56,000 nucleotides of DNA from Actinacidiphila oryziradicis (GCF_005047355.1 NZ_SUMC01000056.1:1-56000); one strand, 5' to 3'. Shown: positions 8,382 through 16,065, counted from the first letter of the stretch. Translations and numbers: made by a program. The notes: generated by a model not told the origin, from the letters alone.

Positions 8382-8570
8382 GTGGTCTTGATCTTGATAG
8401 CCCTGCTGGTGCCGATATTGATGATGCTGCTCATGCTCGCCCTGAGCGTGTTCGAAGACCGAATCTTCCGCCCCCCGCCTCCTCCGCCTGAAGGCATGCC
8501 GGGACTGATGCGACCAGCCGCAAGCCCGCCCGCCACCGACACCCGCCCAGAGGGGCCCACCCCCGAGTGA
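8382..8570 (+). CDS. Small single-pass membrane protein with proline-rich tail
   Basis: 62 aa from GTG 8382, placed by an AGGAGG 5 nt upstream. Residues 1-24 form one transmembrane helix (VLILIALLVPILMMLLMLAL), followed by VFEDRIF, a run of prolines (PPPPPPEG) and an acidic, proline-rich cytoplasmic or external tail. No enzymatic motif is present. Small proteins of this design are widespread in Streptomyces and are often annotated as hypothetical. Codon use agrees with the region. It stands alone, with gene-free sequence on both sides. Confidence 0.6.
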   Translation: MVLILIALLVPILMMLLMLALSVFEDRIFRPPPPPPEGMPGLMRPAASPPATDTRPEGPTPE

Positions 8571-8866
8571 GGCCGCGCCCGTCGTTCGCGCGCATCCAGT
8601 GGTGCCCAGTGCGCGGGAGGGGCTGCGGGCTCGTCCAGTGTTCGCTGATTGTCCGCTTGGTTGAGGATGGTGGCGGCGTTGTGGCCCGCGGCTTCAGCCT
8701 CGGCGAGCACGGTGGCGAGTGCGCCTATTACTGTCTTCCCGACTCAGGGCAGCTGCGTCCCGCAGTACTCCTCACGGCTTGCCCTCTTTCGGACGCTGGT
8801 CCTGTCCTATCGGCGCGGTGTTGTTCGTCGTGAGGGTAGAGAACCGTTACGAACAAGGAGAAAGCT
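8571..8866. other. Mostly gene-free stretch with a possible minus-strand fragment
   Basis: About 300 bp before the YCII gene. The minus strand at 8737-8624 reads TVIGALATVLAEAEAAGHNA and then ILNQADNQRTLDEP, which resembles the helical segments repeated in actinobacterial plasmid mobilisation or relaxase proteins. It is preceded by a stop and has no start, so at most it is a short relic. The 3' part carries the ribosome site (AAGGAG) of the next gene. Confidence 0.3.
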
Positions 8867-9208
8867 ATGAAGTACGTGCTGCTGCTCACCCGAGGCGCCT
8901 GGCAGGAGGAGGGCTCCGACCAGGAGCGCGGCGAGGTCTTCGGCCGTATCGGGGAATGGTTCGCCAAGCACCGCGCCGACGGGACGATCATCGAGGCCCA
9001 GCAGCTCCGTGAGCCGCACACCGCTACCACGGTGGTGGTGGAGCGGGGCCGGTCCACCATGATCGACCGCCCCCTGCTGGAGGCCAAGGAGGCGATCGGC
9101 GGCTACGCCATCGTCGAGGTGCCCGATCTGGACATCGCCCTGCAGCTGGCGGCCGGTTTCCCGGTGCCTGACGGCAAGGTGGAGGTGCGCCCTGTCGTCG
9201 AGCGCTGA
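8867..9208 (+). CDS. YCII-related (DGPF domain) protein
   Basis: 113 aa, ATG 8867 after AAGGAG. MKYVLLLTRGAW, followed by WFAKHRADGTIIEAQQL and YAIVEVPDLDIALQLAAGFP, is the ferredoxin-like fold of YCII/DGPF proteins. These small alpha/beta-barrel proteins are found next to ECF42 sigma factors throughout Actinobacteria, where the sigma factor controls the DGPF gene. Here the sigma gene follows directly and overlaps its 3' end, so the two are co-transcribed and possibly translationally coupled. The biochemical role of DGPF proteins is not established. Confidence 0.9.
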   Translation: MKYVLLLTRGAWQEEGSDQERGEVFGRIGEWFAKHRADGTIIEAQQLREPHTATTVVVERGRSTMIDRPLLEAKEAIGGYAIVEVPDLDIALQLAAGFPVPDGKVEVRPVVER

Positions 9209-10433
9209 CCCGGGCAGCGCCGGAGCCACCCGATCGCTGATCGAGCGGGTCTTCCGCGAGGAGGCGGGCCGGCTGACCGCCAGCCTGGTCCGCCTCCTGG
9301 GCGACTTCGACCAAGCCGAGGAGATGGTCAGCGAGGCAGTGGCCGAGGCGCTGCAGCGGTGGCCGAGCGCCGGCCCGCCCAAGCGGCCCGGCGCCTGGCT
9401 GCTGACCTGCGCCCGTAACAAGGCCCTCGACCGCATCCGCCGCGAGGGCCGCTTCCAGGACAAGCTCCCGCAGATCGCCGCACTGCCCACCTCGGCCGAG
9501 CGCGAACCCGACGACCGCCTGCGGCTCATCTTCACCTGCTGCCACCCCGCACTCGACCCCGAGGCCCAGGTCGCCCTCACCCTCCGCGCCGTCGTCGGCC
9601 TGACGACCGCCGAGATCGCCCGGGCATTCCTGATCCCCGAGGCCACCCTCGCCAAGCGCGTGACCCGGGCCAAGCAGAAGATCGCAACCGCCGGGATCCC
9701 GTACCGGGCCCCCGAGCCCGACGAGCGGAGTGAGCGACTGCCGCAGGTCATGCGCGTGATCTACCTCGTCTTCAACGAGGGCTGCTTCACTACCGGCGGC
9801 GGCCTCGGAGTCCGCCGCGAACTGATCGACGACGCCGAATGGCTGGCCGCCCTGCTGGCCGGCTCCCTGCCCCAGGAGCCGGAACCCCTCGGCCTGCTCG
9901 CCCTCATCCGACTGCACGCAGCCCGGTGGCCCGCGCGCCTGGACCGCAGCGGACAACTCGTGCCGCTCGCCGACCAGGACCGCTCTCTGTGGGACGCGCA
10001 ACGCATCCGCAGCGCCACCGCCCTGATCGAGCGGGCCGCCGCGCTGGGCCGCCCAGGCCCGTATCAGATAGAGGCCGCCATCGCCGCACTGCACTGCGAG
10101 GCGCCCAGCTGGAAGGCGACCGACTGGCCCCAGCTCCTCCGGCTCTACGACATGCTGTTGGCCGTCGGCCTGTCACCGGTCGTGTGCCTGAACCGTGCCG
10201 TCGTGGTCAGCCATACCGACGGGCCGGCGGCCGCCTTGGCCCAGGTCGACGACCTTGCGGACCAGCTTGGCCGCTACCACCTCTTCCATGCCACCCGGGC
10301 ATCTTTTCTGCGCGACCTCGGCCGAATCGACGAGGCCGCACATGCCGACCAGCGAGCCCTCCACCTCACCACCAACCCCGCCGAACGCTCCCTGCTCACC
10401 GCACGCCTGCGAGCGGCCGGCGACACTGCATGA
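9192..10433 (+). CDS. ECF42-type RNA polymerase sigma factor with C-terminal extension
   Basis: About 413 aa. Sigma region 2 runs from SLIERVFREEAGRLTASLVR through GAWLLTCARNKALDRIRR, and region 4 contains ALTLRAVVGLTTAEIARAFLIPEATLAKRVTRAKQ. A long TPR-like C-terminal extension follows (YLVFNEGC..., LYDMLLAVGLSPVVCLNRAV, HLFHATRASFLRDLGR), diagnostic of ECF42. The first in-frame ATG (9324) would delete most of region 2, so translation must begin earlier. The coding frame is open upstream and the only plausible start near the YCII stop is CTG 9192, overlapping that gene by 17 nt. No anti-sigma gene is adjacent, as usual for ECF42. Confidence 0.85.
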   Translation: MSSSADPGSAGATRSLIERVFREEAGRLTASLVRLLGDFDQAEEMVSEAVAEALQRWPSAGPPKRPGAWLLTCARNKALDRIRREGRFQDKLPQIAALPTSAEREPDDRLRLIFTCCHPALDPEAQVALTLRAVVGLTTAEIARAFLIPEATLAKRVTRAKQKIATAGIPYRAPEPDERSERLPQVMRVIYLVFNEGCFTTGGGLGVRRELIDDAEWLAALLAGSLPQEPEPLGLLALIRLHAARWPARLDRSGQLVPLADQDRSLWDAQRIRSATALIERAAALGRPGPYQIEAAIAALHCEAPSWKATDWPQLLRLYDMLLAVGLSPVVCLNRAVVVSHTDGPAAALAQVDDLADQLGRYHLFHATRASFLRDLGRIDEAAHADQRALHLTTNPAERSLLTARLRAAGDTA

Positions 10434-10471
10434 AGCAGTGAATGACCCTGGGTGGATTCTCAGCCGTATCG

Positions 10472-10515
10472 GAGAACCTGCAGGTCACACGCTATGGATG
10501 GGGTTTTCGGCACCC
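10472..10515 (+). repeat. 44-bp sequence shared inverted with 821-864
   Basis: It matches the reverse complement of 821-864 at 41 of 44 positions. Its last 22 bases are the first codons (MDGVFGT) of the transposase remnant that follows, so the repeat is IS-derived. The two copies are 9.6 kb apart in opposite orientation and could support inversion of the segment between them. Confidence 0.55.
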
Positions 10516-10769
10516 ACAACGCTGTCAACAGCATGTGGATGTGGGGCGCGCTGCTGGCCTACAACCTCTCCGCCTGGCTGCGGATGCTCGCCCCGATCGG
10601 CGCGGTCCGCCGCCGGATCGCCACCGTGCGCCGCCTGCTGATCCGTCGCGCAGCCCGCTGGACCACCACCGCCCGCCGCCACGAGCTCCACTTCACCCAG
10701 GCCGCCGACGAGTTGATCGCCGCCGCGCTGGCCCGTATCCGCGCCAACCGGCACCTCCTGTCAGCCTGA
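10494..10769 (+). pseudogene. C-terminal remnant of an IS1380-like transposase
   Basis: About 91 codons ending at TGA 10769. The segment FGTHNAVNSMWMWGALLAYNLSAW, written here in parts (HNAVNSMWMW, ALLAYNLSAWLRML), resembles the end of IS1380-family transposases, where an N-x-x-W motif is followed by a hydrophobic helix and an Arg-rich tail (VRRLLIRRAARW). The catalytic DDE region is absent. The in-frame ATG at 10494 probably is not a real start. The remnant begins inside the 44-bp repeat shared with 821-864, marking the deletion junction. Confidence 0.5.
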
Positions 10770-11166
10770 ACACCACCCCGACCGGGGCGAACCACTCACC
10801 ACCCGCCCTGGGAAGCCGCCCACCCGACGCGCCAGCCGGGCCACACGCCTGCCCACCATCCCCTCAGCAAATCTGACGGCCAGACAGGCCACAACCTGAC
10901 CGACCGTCGGCCACTACCTGCCGATTCGGGTCAGTACCTGCTTGTGAGCCCGGAGCATGCCAATCGAGGTCTGGCCACCGACTTCCTACGGTCGGCAACG
11001 ACCCCGCCCCCGCAGGCGCCTGATTCTGCCCACCACTGAGCCGGACGAGGTCGTCGCCCGTGACGATGCACGCGGCACGCGGCGAGCCGTTACAGGTAAT
11101 CAACGGGATGATGCTTGTCGACAGCTGGCCGGGGCCGTTTCAGCGGATGCGGATACGGTGCGGGAC
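10770..11166. other. Gene-free stretch, probably including an IS end
   Basis: About 400 bp between the transposase remnant and the VOC gene. Frames are short and proline/arginine-rich without recognisable homology. The first ~100 bp should hold the right end of the IS1380-like element. No convincing terminator was seen. The VOC start lacks a strong ribosome site. Confidence 0.35.
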
Positions 11167-11532
11167 ATGGACTCCGTACGGATCACCACCGCATTCATCC
11201 CGGTCGCAGACCCGGCGACCTCGGCCCACTGGTACAGCCGCATTCTTGGCTTCCGAATCTACTCAGAAGACGAGTGGAGTGCCGTTCTCCGCTCGGGAGA
11301 GGGTGTTGGCTCGACGTCCCTGACGTTGCTGGGACCGGCCAGCGGTATCCAGGCCAAGCCTGGACTGGGCTGGGCGACCTGCAATTTCGCCGTGGCCGGC
11401 CTCGGTCAGGCTCGGTCGGACCTGGAGGGGCAAGGCTGCGAACCAAGCGCGATCGAAGGGGCACCCGAGATCTGTTGCTTCTTCACCATCCGGGATCCCG
11501 ATGGCAACACGCTGCTGATAACCGACCGGTAG
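11167..11532 (+). CDS. VOC-superfamily (glyoxalase/bleomycin resistance) protein
   Basis: 121 aa, ATG 11167. MDSVRITTAFIPVADPATSAHWYSRILGF is the classic first beta-alpha-beta module of the vicinal oxygen chelate fold; the C-terminal FFTIRDPDGNTLLITDR is the family-typical end with its metal-side Asp/Asn motif. A free CC pair occurs at EICCFF. The substrate cannot be predicted: relatives include glyoxalase I-like enzymes, antibiotic-binding proteins and unassigned dioxygenase-like proteins. Immediately downstream is the truncated end of an IS5 remnant, so any downstream operon partner has been lost. Confidence 0.8.
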   Translation: MDSVRITTAFIPVADPATSAHWYSRILGFRIYSEDEWSAVLRSGEGVGSTSLTLLGPASGIQAKPGLGWATCNFAVAGLGQARSDLEGQGCEPSAIEGAPEICCFFTIRDPDGNTLLITDR

Positions 11533-11534
11533 GA

Positions 11535-11631
11535 CCATCGTGCGAAGCAGCCCTCGCAGCCACTCGTTGATGGATGCGCCCAGCACGGTGGCCTCGTAGC
11601 GGACGGCGAGCTTGTCGTATCGGGGTGTATC
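11535..11631 (-). pseudogene. C-terminal remnant of an IS5-family transposase
   Basis: The minus strand reads TPRYDKLAVRYEATVLGA and INEWLRGLLRTM, closely matching the C-terminal end of actinobacterial IS5 transposases, which end in a 'RYDRLAVRYEA' motif followed by an INEWL-type helix. Only about 32 residues remain. It is fused directly to an IS630-type N-terminal fragment, so one IS inserted into or recombined with the other. Confidence 0.7.
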
Positions 11632-11729
11632 CCACCTTGCTCGATCTGCCGCACCGTCCGGATCCGCAGCGCTTCCAGCGTCGCGTGGTCCAGCTTCCGA
11701 CCGTCGTTCTCGCGCACATTGAGAATCAT
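11632..11729 (-). pseudogene. N-terminal remnant of an IS630-family transposase
   Basis: The minus strand from an ATG at 11729 reads ILNVRENDGRKLDHATLEAL and then RIRTVRQIEQGG, the start of the helix-turn-helix domain of IS630-type transposases (the 'DGRKLDHATLEALR' block is characteristic). It stops after about 33 residues at the junction with the IS5 fragment. IS630 elements insert at TA dinucleotides, and this fragment lies a few bases from the altered end of the two-TM protein gene. Confidence 0.65.
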
Positions 11730-11741
11730 CGCAGAACACGT

Positions 11742-12125
11742 CTACCAACTAATGATCTCCTTCTTCTCGAATATGCCCACCCGCGTTCCGGCGAGAGCCC
11801 CCAGTGTCGCGCCCTTCGTCGAGCGTGCGTAGGTGTCCAGGGTCTCCCGCGGCTTGATGTCCTCGTACTCGGCAAGGTTGAAGACCAAGATGCCGAAGCC
11901 GATGGCAACCGCGTAGGCCGCGAAGGCCGCGGCGCCGGTGAACGACTCGAAGTTCCGGGAGGCAAGGAACTGGGCGGCTGTGGCCGCGAACCCCACGAGG
12001 AAGAACGCCTTGGTGTCTACCTTCGCGCCCGACTCCGACTGCCGCGCCAGACGCGCCGCAAGTTCGCTGTTGATCAGCTCCAGAGTCTGTTCCTGATCCT
12101 GGAGCTCTTGCGGCGTCATCTTCAT
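11742..12125 (-). CDS. Two-transmembrane-helix protein, C-terminus probably truncated by IS insertion
   Basis: 127 aa. An N-terminal coiled-coil-like helix (LQDQEQTLELINSELAARLA) leads into DTKAFFLVGFAATAAQFLAS (TM1) and AAYAVAIGFGILVFNLAE (TM2), then a cytoplasmic region ending GIFEKKEIISW. The pattern of an acidic/lysine helix, two close TM helices and a helical tail resembles the small two-TM effectors of nucleotide-activated defence systems, though that assignment is speculative. The stop lies 12 bp from an IS630 fragment, so the natural tail was probably replaced. It is the last gene of a three-gene minus-strand operon. Confidence 0.6.
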   Translation of the reverse strand: MKMTPQELQDQEQTLELINSELAARLARQSESGAKVDTKAFFLVGFAATAAQFLASRNFESFTGAAAFAAYAVAIGFGILVFNLAEYEDIKPRETLDTYARSTKGATLGALAGTRVGIFEKKEIISW

Positions 12126-12173
12126 GTCCTGAGCGTATGAGTCAAGGTCCAGTGGCGTGGCTGCGCGTTCTGG

Positions 12174-13106
12174 TCAGCCTCCCGCCGGCAGTACCGGGAG
12201 TACGACCCCGAGGTAGGTGGTGAGAACGCTGCCCAGTGCTCCGCTGACAACGGGCGACAGGATGGCCACCGCCTGGTTACGCCACCGCTGGAGGCGGCTC
12301 GGATCGGGGTTGGTGCTGGTGGCTTCCTCTTCCATGCGCGTCGCCAGCTGGGTGACCTCAGCGGCATCGTCTTCGGGCAGGCCCAGGATGGGCACGGCCT
12401 GGCGGAGTGCGCGGGCGGCCATGACGACCTGGGCGAGGTCGACGCCGCTGTGCGTGGTTGCGTTCAGTGTGAAGTCGCGGCTGTTCGCGGCGATGTTGCC
12501 GGTGTTCTGCCCGATGTGGATCGTAGTGTTGCCACCGGTGTTGCGGCGTTCGTACGCGCCGATGTCGCCCTGGTAGTTATCCACGCAGTCTTCTCCTTCG
12601 GCGGTGATCTCGGCTTGCACGGGCCCGTCTGAGCTCGCGTTCCGGTCACCTTTGATCAGGCCCTTAGCGCTGAGATAGGCGGAGGCCCGGTCGATGCCCC
12701 TGTCGGTGAGGCGTTCGCCTTCGAAGAGGGACAGGGGATCGTTCAGCACGTCCGCGACTGCAGGCAGAAGGACGTCTTCGTGTTTGCGGTGCCACAGCCA
12801 GACCAGCAGGCCCCTGCGCGCGGCGACGGCCCGCGCGGCCGGATCGGCGCGCCGGCGCCTGCGCTCCTCCATCCACTCAAGGCCGCGCGGGGTCAGGTTG
12901 GCTTCCGGGCCGTCATGAGTCGTGTGGCGGTCGTCCAGGAGCCGTTGGCCCTTGCAGAACTGCAGGAGCTGGTACGTCTGGTTCTCGGTGAGGCCGTGCG
13001 ACTGCCCGAACTCGGTGATCGACACCCCGCCCAATGGATCAGCTCTCGTGCGGTCGTAGATCCATTCCACCAGCGGTTCATGCAGGGCGGAGAAGTCGGC
13101 GGACAC
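12174..13106 (-). CDS. Double winged-helix protein with C-terminal membrane segment
   Basis: 310 aa, start at 13106. The N-terminal 80 residues look like a winged helix (ITEFGQSHGLTENQTYQLLQFCKG, with LTPRGLEWMEE as the wing end). A second helical/wing unit follows (LTDRGIDRASAYLSAKGLIKG, ITAEGEDCVDNY). A short beta-rich linker (NTTIHIGQNTGNIAANSRD) is followed by helices and a hydrophobic C-terminus (GALGSVLTTYLGVVLPVL) that could insert in the membrane. The GQNTGNIAANS linker occurs in several actinobacterial proteins of unknown role. It lies 48 bp from the two-TM gene and 39 bp from the PIN gene, suggesting one transcript. Function unknown. Confidence 0.65.
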   Translation of the reverse strand: MSADFSALHEPLVEWIYDRTRADPLGGVSITEFGQSHGLTENQTYQLLQFCKGQRLLDDRHTTHDGPEANLTPRGLEWMEERRRRRADPAARAVAARRGLLVWLWHRKHEDVLLPAVADVLNDPLSLFEGERLTDRGIDRASAYLSAKGLIKGDRNASSDGPVQAEITAEGEDCVDNYQGDIGAYERRNTGGNTTIHIGQNTGNIAANSRDFTLNATTHSGVDLAQVVMAARALRQAVPILGLPEDDAAEVTQLATRMEEEATSTNPDPSRLQRWRNQAVAILSPVVSGALGSVLTTYLGVVLPVLPAGG

Positions 13107-13145
13107 AGGGTGCTCCCTTGCTCGGTACGACGGGCTTACTGGTGC

Positions 13146-13895
13146 TCATGGCTTTTCGATGAACGGCAGTCCGACGGCGGCGAGTTTCGTCTGCAGGTTG
13201 ATGTCCCTGGTGGCCACGTAGACGGCGGAGCCTGGGTGCCGGGACTGCAGCAGCAGAGTGGAGGCCACCAAGCGGTCGTCGGGCACGTCCAGGTCGAGCC
13301 AGTTCGGCAACCCGTCGCCCTTGGGTTCGACGTGCTCGAAGACGGCGTGCACATCGCCGGCCACCCGCACACCGCGCAGAACGTCGCCGTTGGTTCGCAG
13401 CCCTTTCAGGCGGCGGTCGGCCTTCTTCGCCGCATCGCGGATGTCGGGGTTGCGGCCGGCGAGCTTGTGGTCGTCCAACTCCCGCAGGACAACGGGCAGC
13501 AGGTGGACCATGTACCGATTCCCGAGCAGCGGCGTGTAGATCGCCACGTCGGGGTCATCGAGCAGCATGTTCGTGTCGACCGCCACACGCACCGCCCAGG
13601 TGTCATCCGGCAGGAGTTCGCCCAGCTTCCGGAGCGTGGCCACGGCCGCCTTGACCTTGTCGATGGCTCTGTCGATGCTGGCCGGCACGGTGGTGTCCCG
13701 GGGGCGTACAAGCCAGCGCTGCAACAGGGCAAGGCTCCCATCAAGGCGCTTGGTGACCTCCGGCGTCGGGTGCGGGAACAGCAGCCGGAACAACGGTTCC
13801 CATTCCCGTACACGCCCCAGCAGTTCCATCCGCCGCGCCTCGAGATCGGGGCCGCTGGGTACCCAGCCCCACTTCGCGGCACCGAAGTGCACCAT
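13146..13895 (-). CDS. PIN-domain ribonuclease (start region frameshifted)
   Basis: 249 aa as an open frame. The C-terminal half is a PIN domain with the acidic residues of the family: VAVDTNMLLDD (Asp), VLRELDDHK (Glu/Asp), LDVPDDRLVAS (Asp) and VATRDINLQTK (Asp). PIN domains are Mg-dependent ribonucleases. The N-terminal ~110 residues are helical. Coding continues upstream of the ATG at 13895 (PADYLERLRSELDLIEADFL) to about 14012 without a start. An ATG at 14029 with GGAAGGAGG upstream begins MAATQAP in another frame, so one base seems missing near 14010-14018. The full protein would be about 294 aa. First gene of the operon with 12174-13106 and 11742-12125. Confidence 0.75.
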   Translation of the reverse strand: MVHFGAAKWGWVPSGPDLEARRMELLGRVREWEPLFRLLFPHPTPEVTKRLDGSLALLQRWLVRPRDTTVPASIDRAIDKVKAAVATLRKLGELLPDDTWAVRVAVDTNMLLDDPDVAIYTPLLGNRYMVHLLPVVLRELDDHKLAGRNPDIRDAAKKADRRLKGLRTNGDVLRGVRVAGDVHAVFEHVEPKGDGLPNWLDLDVPDDRLVASTLLLQSRHPGSAVYVATRDINLQTKLAAVGLPFIEKP

Positions 13896-14102
13896 GCCGC
13901 TGGACTGGCGGTTCGGATCAACATTCCGGATCTGCGAATCCGCGAGGACCTTCAGGAAATCCGCTTCGATCAGGTCCAGCTCTGACCGGAGGCGTTCCAG
14001 GTAGTCGGCGGGGCTTGTGTGGCGGCCATCTGCCGATGATGCCGCACGCCTCTGACACCTCCTTCCCGTTCCGCCCGGGCACCCCTCGGGCCCTCTTCTC
14101 CG

Positions 14103-14427
14103 TTACTCCCTCCCCCACGAGCCCGCCACTGTGTCGGCGGGCTGGCGCGGGCGGCCCGCCAACGCGCCCGCCGGAGGCGACGCGCAGCCTCTCGGCGAAC
14201 GCCGGCACCCACACCGCGGGGTCGGCCACCTTCGCGGGAATGCCGTCGACACCGTCGAGTCCGAGGAGGCCGCGATCGATGCCGAAGATGATGTCCTTCG
14301 GCACCAGGCCGTGAAGCGCGAGGCGGGCCCGACTCCGGTTCGCGCCCTTGATGGCCGTCGCGTCGAGGACCCGGCGCACCTGGGTGGTAGTGCCACCGTC
14401 CAGTTTGGTCCTGGACGTGGCCGCCAA
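14103..14427 (-). CDS. Hypothetical protein or gene fragment
   Basis: The minus strand from TTG 14427 has very strong third-position GC bias and reads TQVRRVLDATAIKGANRSRAR, continuing LALHGLVPKDIIFGIDRGLLGLDG and WVPAFAERLRVASGG before composition degrades at about 14160. It is not recognisable as a known family. The ribosome site of the PIN gene lies in its 3' part, so any stop near 14103 or further on would overlap the operon leader. It may be a truncated gene upstream of the PIN operon. Confidence 0.3.
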
Positions 14428-14448
14428 GTCGATTCCGGCCCTGGTCGA

Positions 14449-14474
14449 CTGGACGGTTCGGGCCTACCGTCCAG
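14449..14474. promoter_or_regulatory. Perfect 9-bp inverted repeat
   Basis: CTGGACGGT (14449-14457) and ACCGTCCAG (14466-14474) are separated by 8 nt. The repeat lies 22-47 bp upstream of the TTG at 14427 on the minus strand, a position fitting an operator; it could also form a hairpin in RNA. No T-tract follows. Confidence 0.4.
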
Positions 14475-14570
14475 CGCAGGGCTCGGAGCGGGCCTGCGTG
14501 CCTGTCCAGTTGCTTGATGACCTTGTGGCCCTCCGGGGCGCCGCTGATCCCTCCGTCAGGCGTAAGCCCG

Positions 14571-14882
14571 TCAGGTGCGGCACATCTCGCCGAACTCCTT
14601 CAGCCGTGCGGCCAAGAGGTCCTGGGGCTCCTGGAGGTGGCAGTCCAGGACGTGCACGTGCTCACGGAACGGCTCGAAGCCGATCTGGGCCCACACGGCC
14701 GCAAGCTTTCCCCGGGCCTGCTCCAGTTCGGCGTCGGTCTGCTCGCTCTGGCCGTCGGCCGATCCCGGTTCGCAGACCACGGCGACGCAGTCCGCGGACA
14801 GCCGCCGGATGGCGGACCCGGCCAGAACGGGGCCAAGGCCGAAACCACGCCAGGCTGGCTCCAGGATCACTCGGTCCATCAC
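14571..14882 (-). pseudogene. C-terminal fragment of a GNAT-like acetyltransferase
   Basis: The fragment reads VMDRVILEPAWRGFGLGPVLAG, i.e. the beta4 strand plus acetyl-CoA pyrophosphate loop of a GNAT fold (R-G-x-G-L), then AIRRLSADCVAVVCEP and a C-terminal strand GFEPFREHVHVLDCHL. Coding extends upstream of the GTG at 14882 (RLRWAHPVGDLL) to near the end of the SRAP gene, with no start codon and no N-terminal strands. It therefore represents the last ~115 residues of a longer protein, cut by recombination. Confidence 0.6.
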
Positions 14883-14973
14883 CAGCAGGTCACCGACGGG
14901 ATGGGCCCAGCGCAGCCGCTCACCGGCCCGGGCACCGGCAGTCGACGGGAAGGGCGCCGCCTTCGATTCGGAA

Positions 14974-15705
14974 TCAGGAAGCAGCCTCCAGCAGGTGGGG
15001 GCCGTTGTTGCGGACGTTGTTGACCGCGGTGGACACCGGCCGGGCGGCCAGGTGCCCGTCGGCAGGAGCGGTCAGCAGGGCGCGGAGCACGTCGACGTCC
15101 TGGTGCTCGGGATCGAGCCAGGTGTCGTAGTCGACGGCGGCGATGGTCAGCGGCATCCGCGGGTGGACACGGCCGGCTGCGTCGGTGGCCTCGGTGGTGA
15201 TGATGGTGCAGGTCGCCCACCACGCGCCCGGGTCGTCATCGCCAGCGACATCGCGATCGCGCCAGAACTCGTACAGCCCCGCAAAGGCCATGTCCTGGCC
15301 GCCCTCGGGGCTGATGAAGTACGGCTGCTTGTAGGCCTTGGAGTCTTCGGTGGCCGGGACTGCGACCCACTCGTAGAACCCGTCCGCGGGCAGCAGGCAG
15401 CGGCGCTTGGCGAAGGCCCGACGGTAGGCGGGCTTCTCGTGCACCGTCTCCACCCGCGCATTGATCATCTTCGAGCCGACACTCAGGCTCTTCGCCCAGG
15501 ACGGCACCAGCCCCCACCGCAGCGGCCGCATCTGCCGTTCCAGGGCCCCCGTCTCACGGTCGGCGCCTTCCAAGACGGCCCACACATCATTGGTCGGCGC
15601 GACATTCCAGTTCGGCGCTACGAGCGCTTCCGGGTTCCAGTCGGTGACCCGGAACTGCTGGACCAGGTCCTCAGGGCGTCGGGTGGAGACATAGCGGCCA
15701 CACAT
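14974..15705 (-). CDS. SOS response-associated peptidase (SRAP/HMCES/YedK family)
   Basis: 243 aa from ATG 15705, chosen because the catalytic Cys2 must follow the initiator Met (MCGRY). SRAP proteins form a thiazolidine cross-link between Cys2 and abasic sites in single-stranded DNA and then self-release. Family motifs visible are PNWNVAPTNDVW, RPLRWGLVPSWAK, NARVETVHEKPAYRRAF, RCLLPADGFYEW and HPRMPL (active-site His). Length matches the family. The frame runs further upstream but without the MCGRY start. Its role here is protection or repair of abasic sites. Confidence 0.93.
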   Translation of the reverse strand: MCGRYVSTRRPEDLVQQFRVTDWNPEALVAPNWNVAPTNDVWAVLEGADRETGALERQMRPLRWGLVPSWAKSLSVGSKMINARVETVHEKPAYRRAFAKRRCLLPADGFYEWVAVPATEDSKAYKQPYFISPEGGQDMAFAGLYEFWRDRDVAGDDDPGAWWATCTIITTEATDAAGRVHPRMPLTIAAVDYDTWLDPEHQDVDVLRALLTAPADGHLAARPVSTAVNNVRNNGPHLLEAAS

Positions 15706-16065
15706 ACCCCCCACCTTGCCACGGAACGCCCCGGCGGCTGCGCGAGGGCTGGACCACTGGTCTGCGCCCGCACCTCGCCGCCACGGCACGGCGTCACCCA
15801 CACGGATGGACCTGCCGCGTGCCGCGCCGCGTCCGTCTACGTCATGGGCGTCGTGTCTGTTGTGGCCGGGACACGAGGGCGTAAGTGCAGGTAGCGCGTC
15901 GTGCTGTTCACTCGTACGGCGGCCAGCCGTCCGGGTTGCGCGTGGCCGCGGGTAACCGGCCGCGACGCGGGGTACGTAGGTCGCGGGCGCCCCGCCGGGG
16001 CACCCCTGTGAGGCGCGCCGTGACGCGGCGCCTTACGACCAGCAGAACACGAAGGACGACAGCGC
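15706..16065. other. Divergent intergenic region (SRAP and cold-shock gene promoters)
   Basis: 360 bp between the minus-strand SRAP start and the plus-strand cold-shock start. Frames are arginine/proline-rich and not protein-like. It should contain both promoters and the structured 5' leader common to cold-shock mRNAs, but no boxes could be assigned with confidence. Confidence 0.4.

Noticed and set aside
8624..8737. Relaxase gene on the minus strand
   Set aside because: Only about 38 residues resemble relaxase helices, with a stop upstream and no start, so it is mentioned as a possible relic rather than a gene.
12780..13985. Long plus-strand open frame opposite the PIN/wHTH operon
   Set aside because: It has no family resemblance, while the minus-strand genes have clear motifs and codon bias. 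It is an antisense shadow of high-GC coding.
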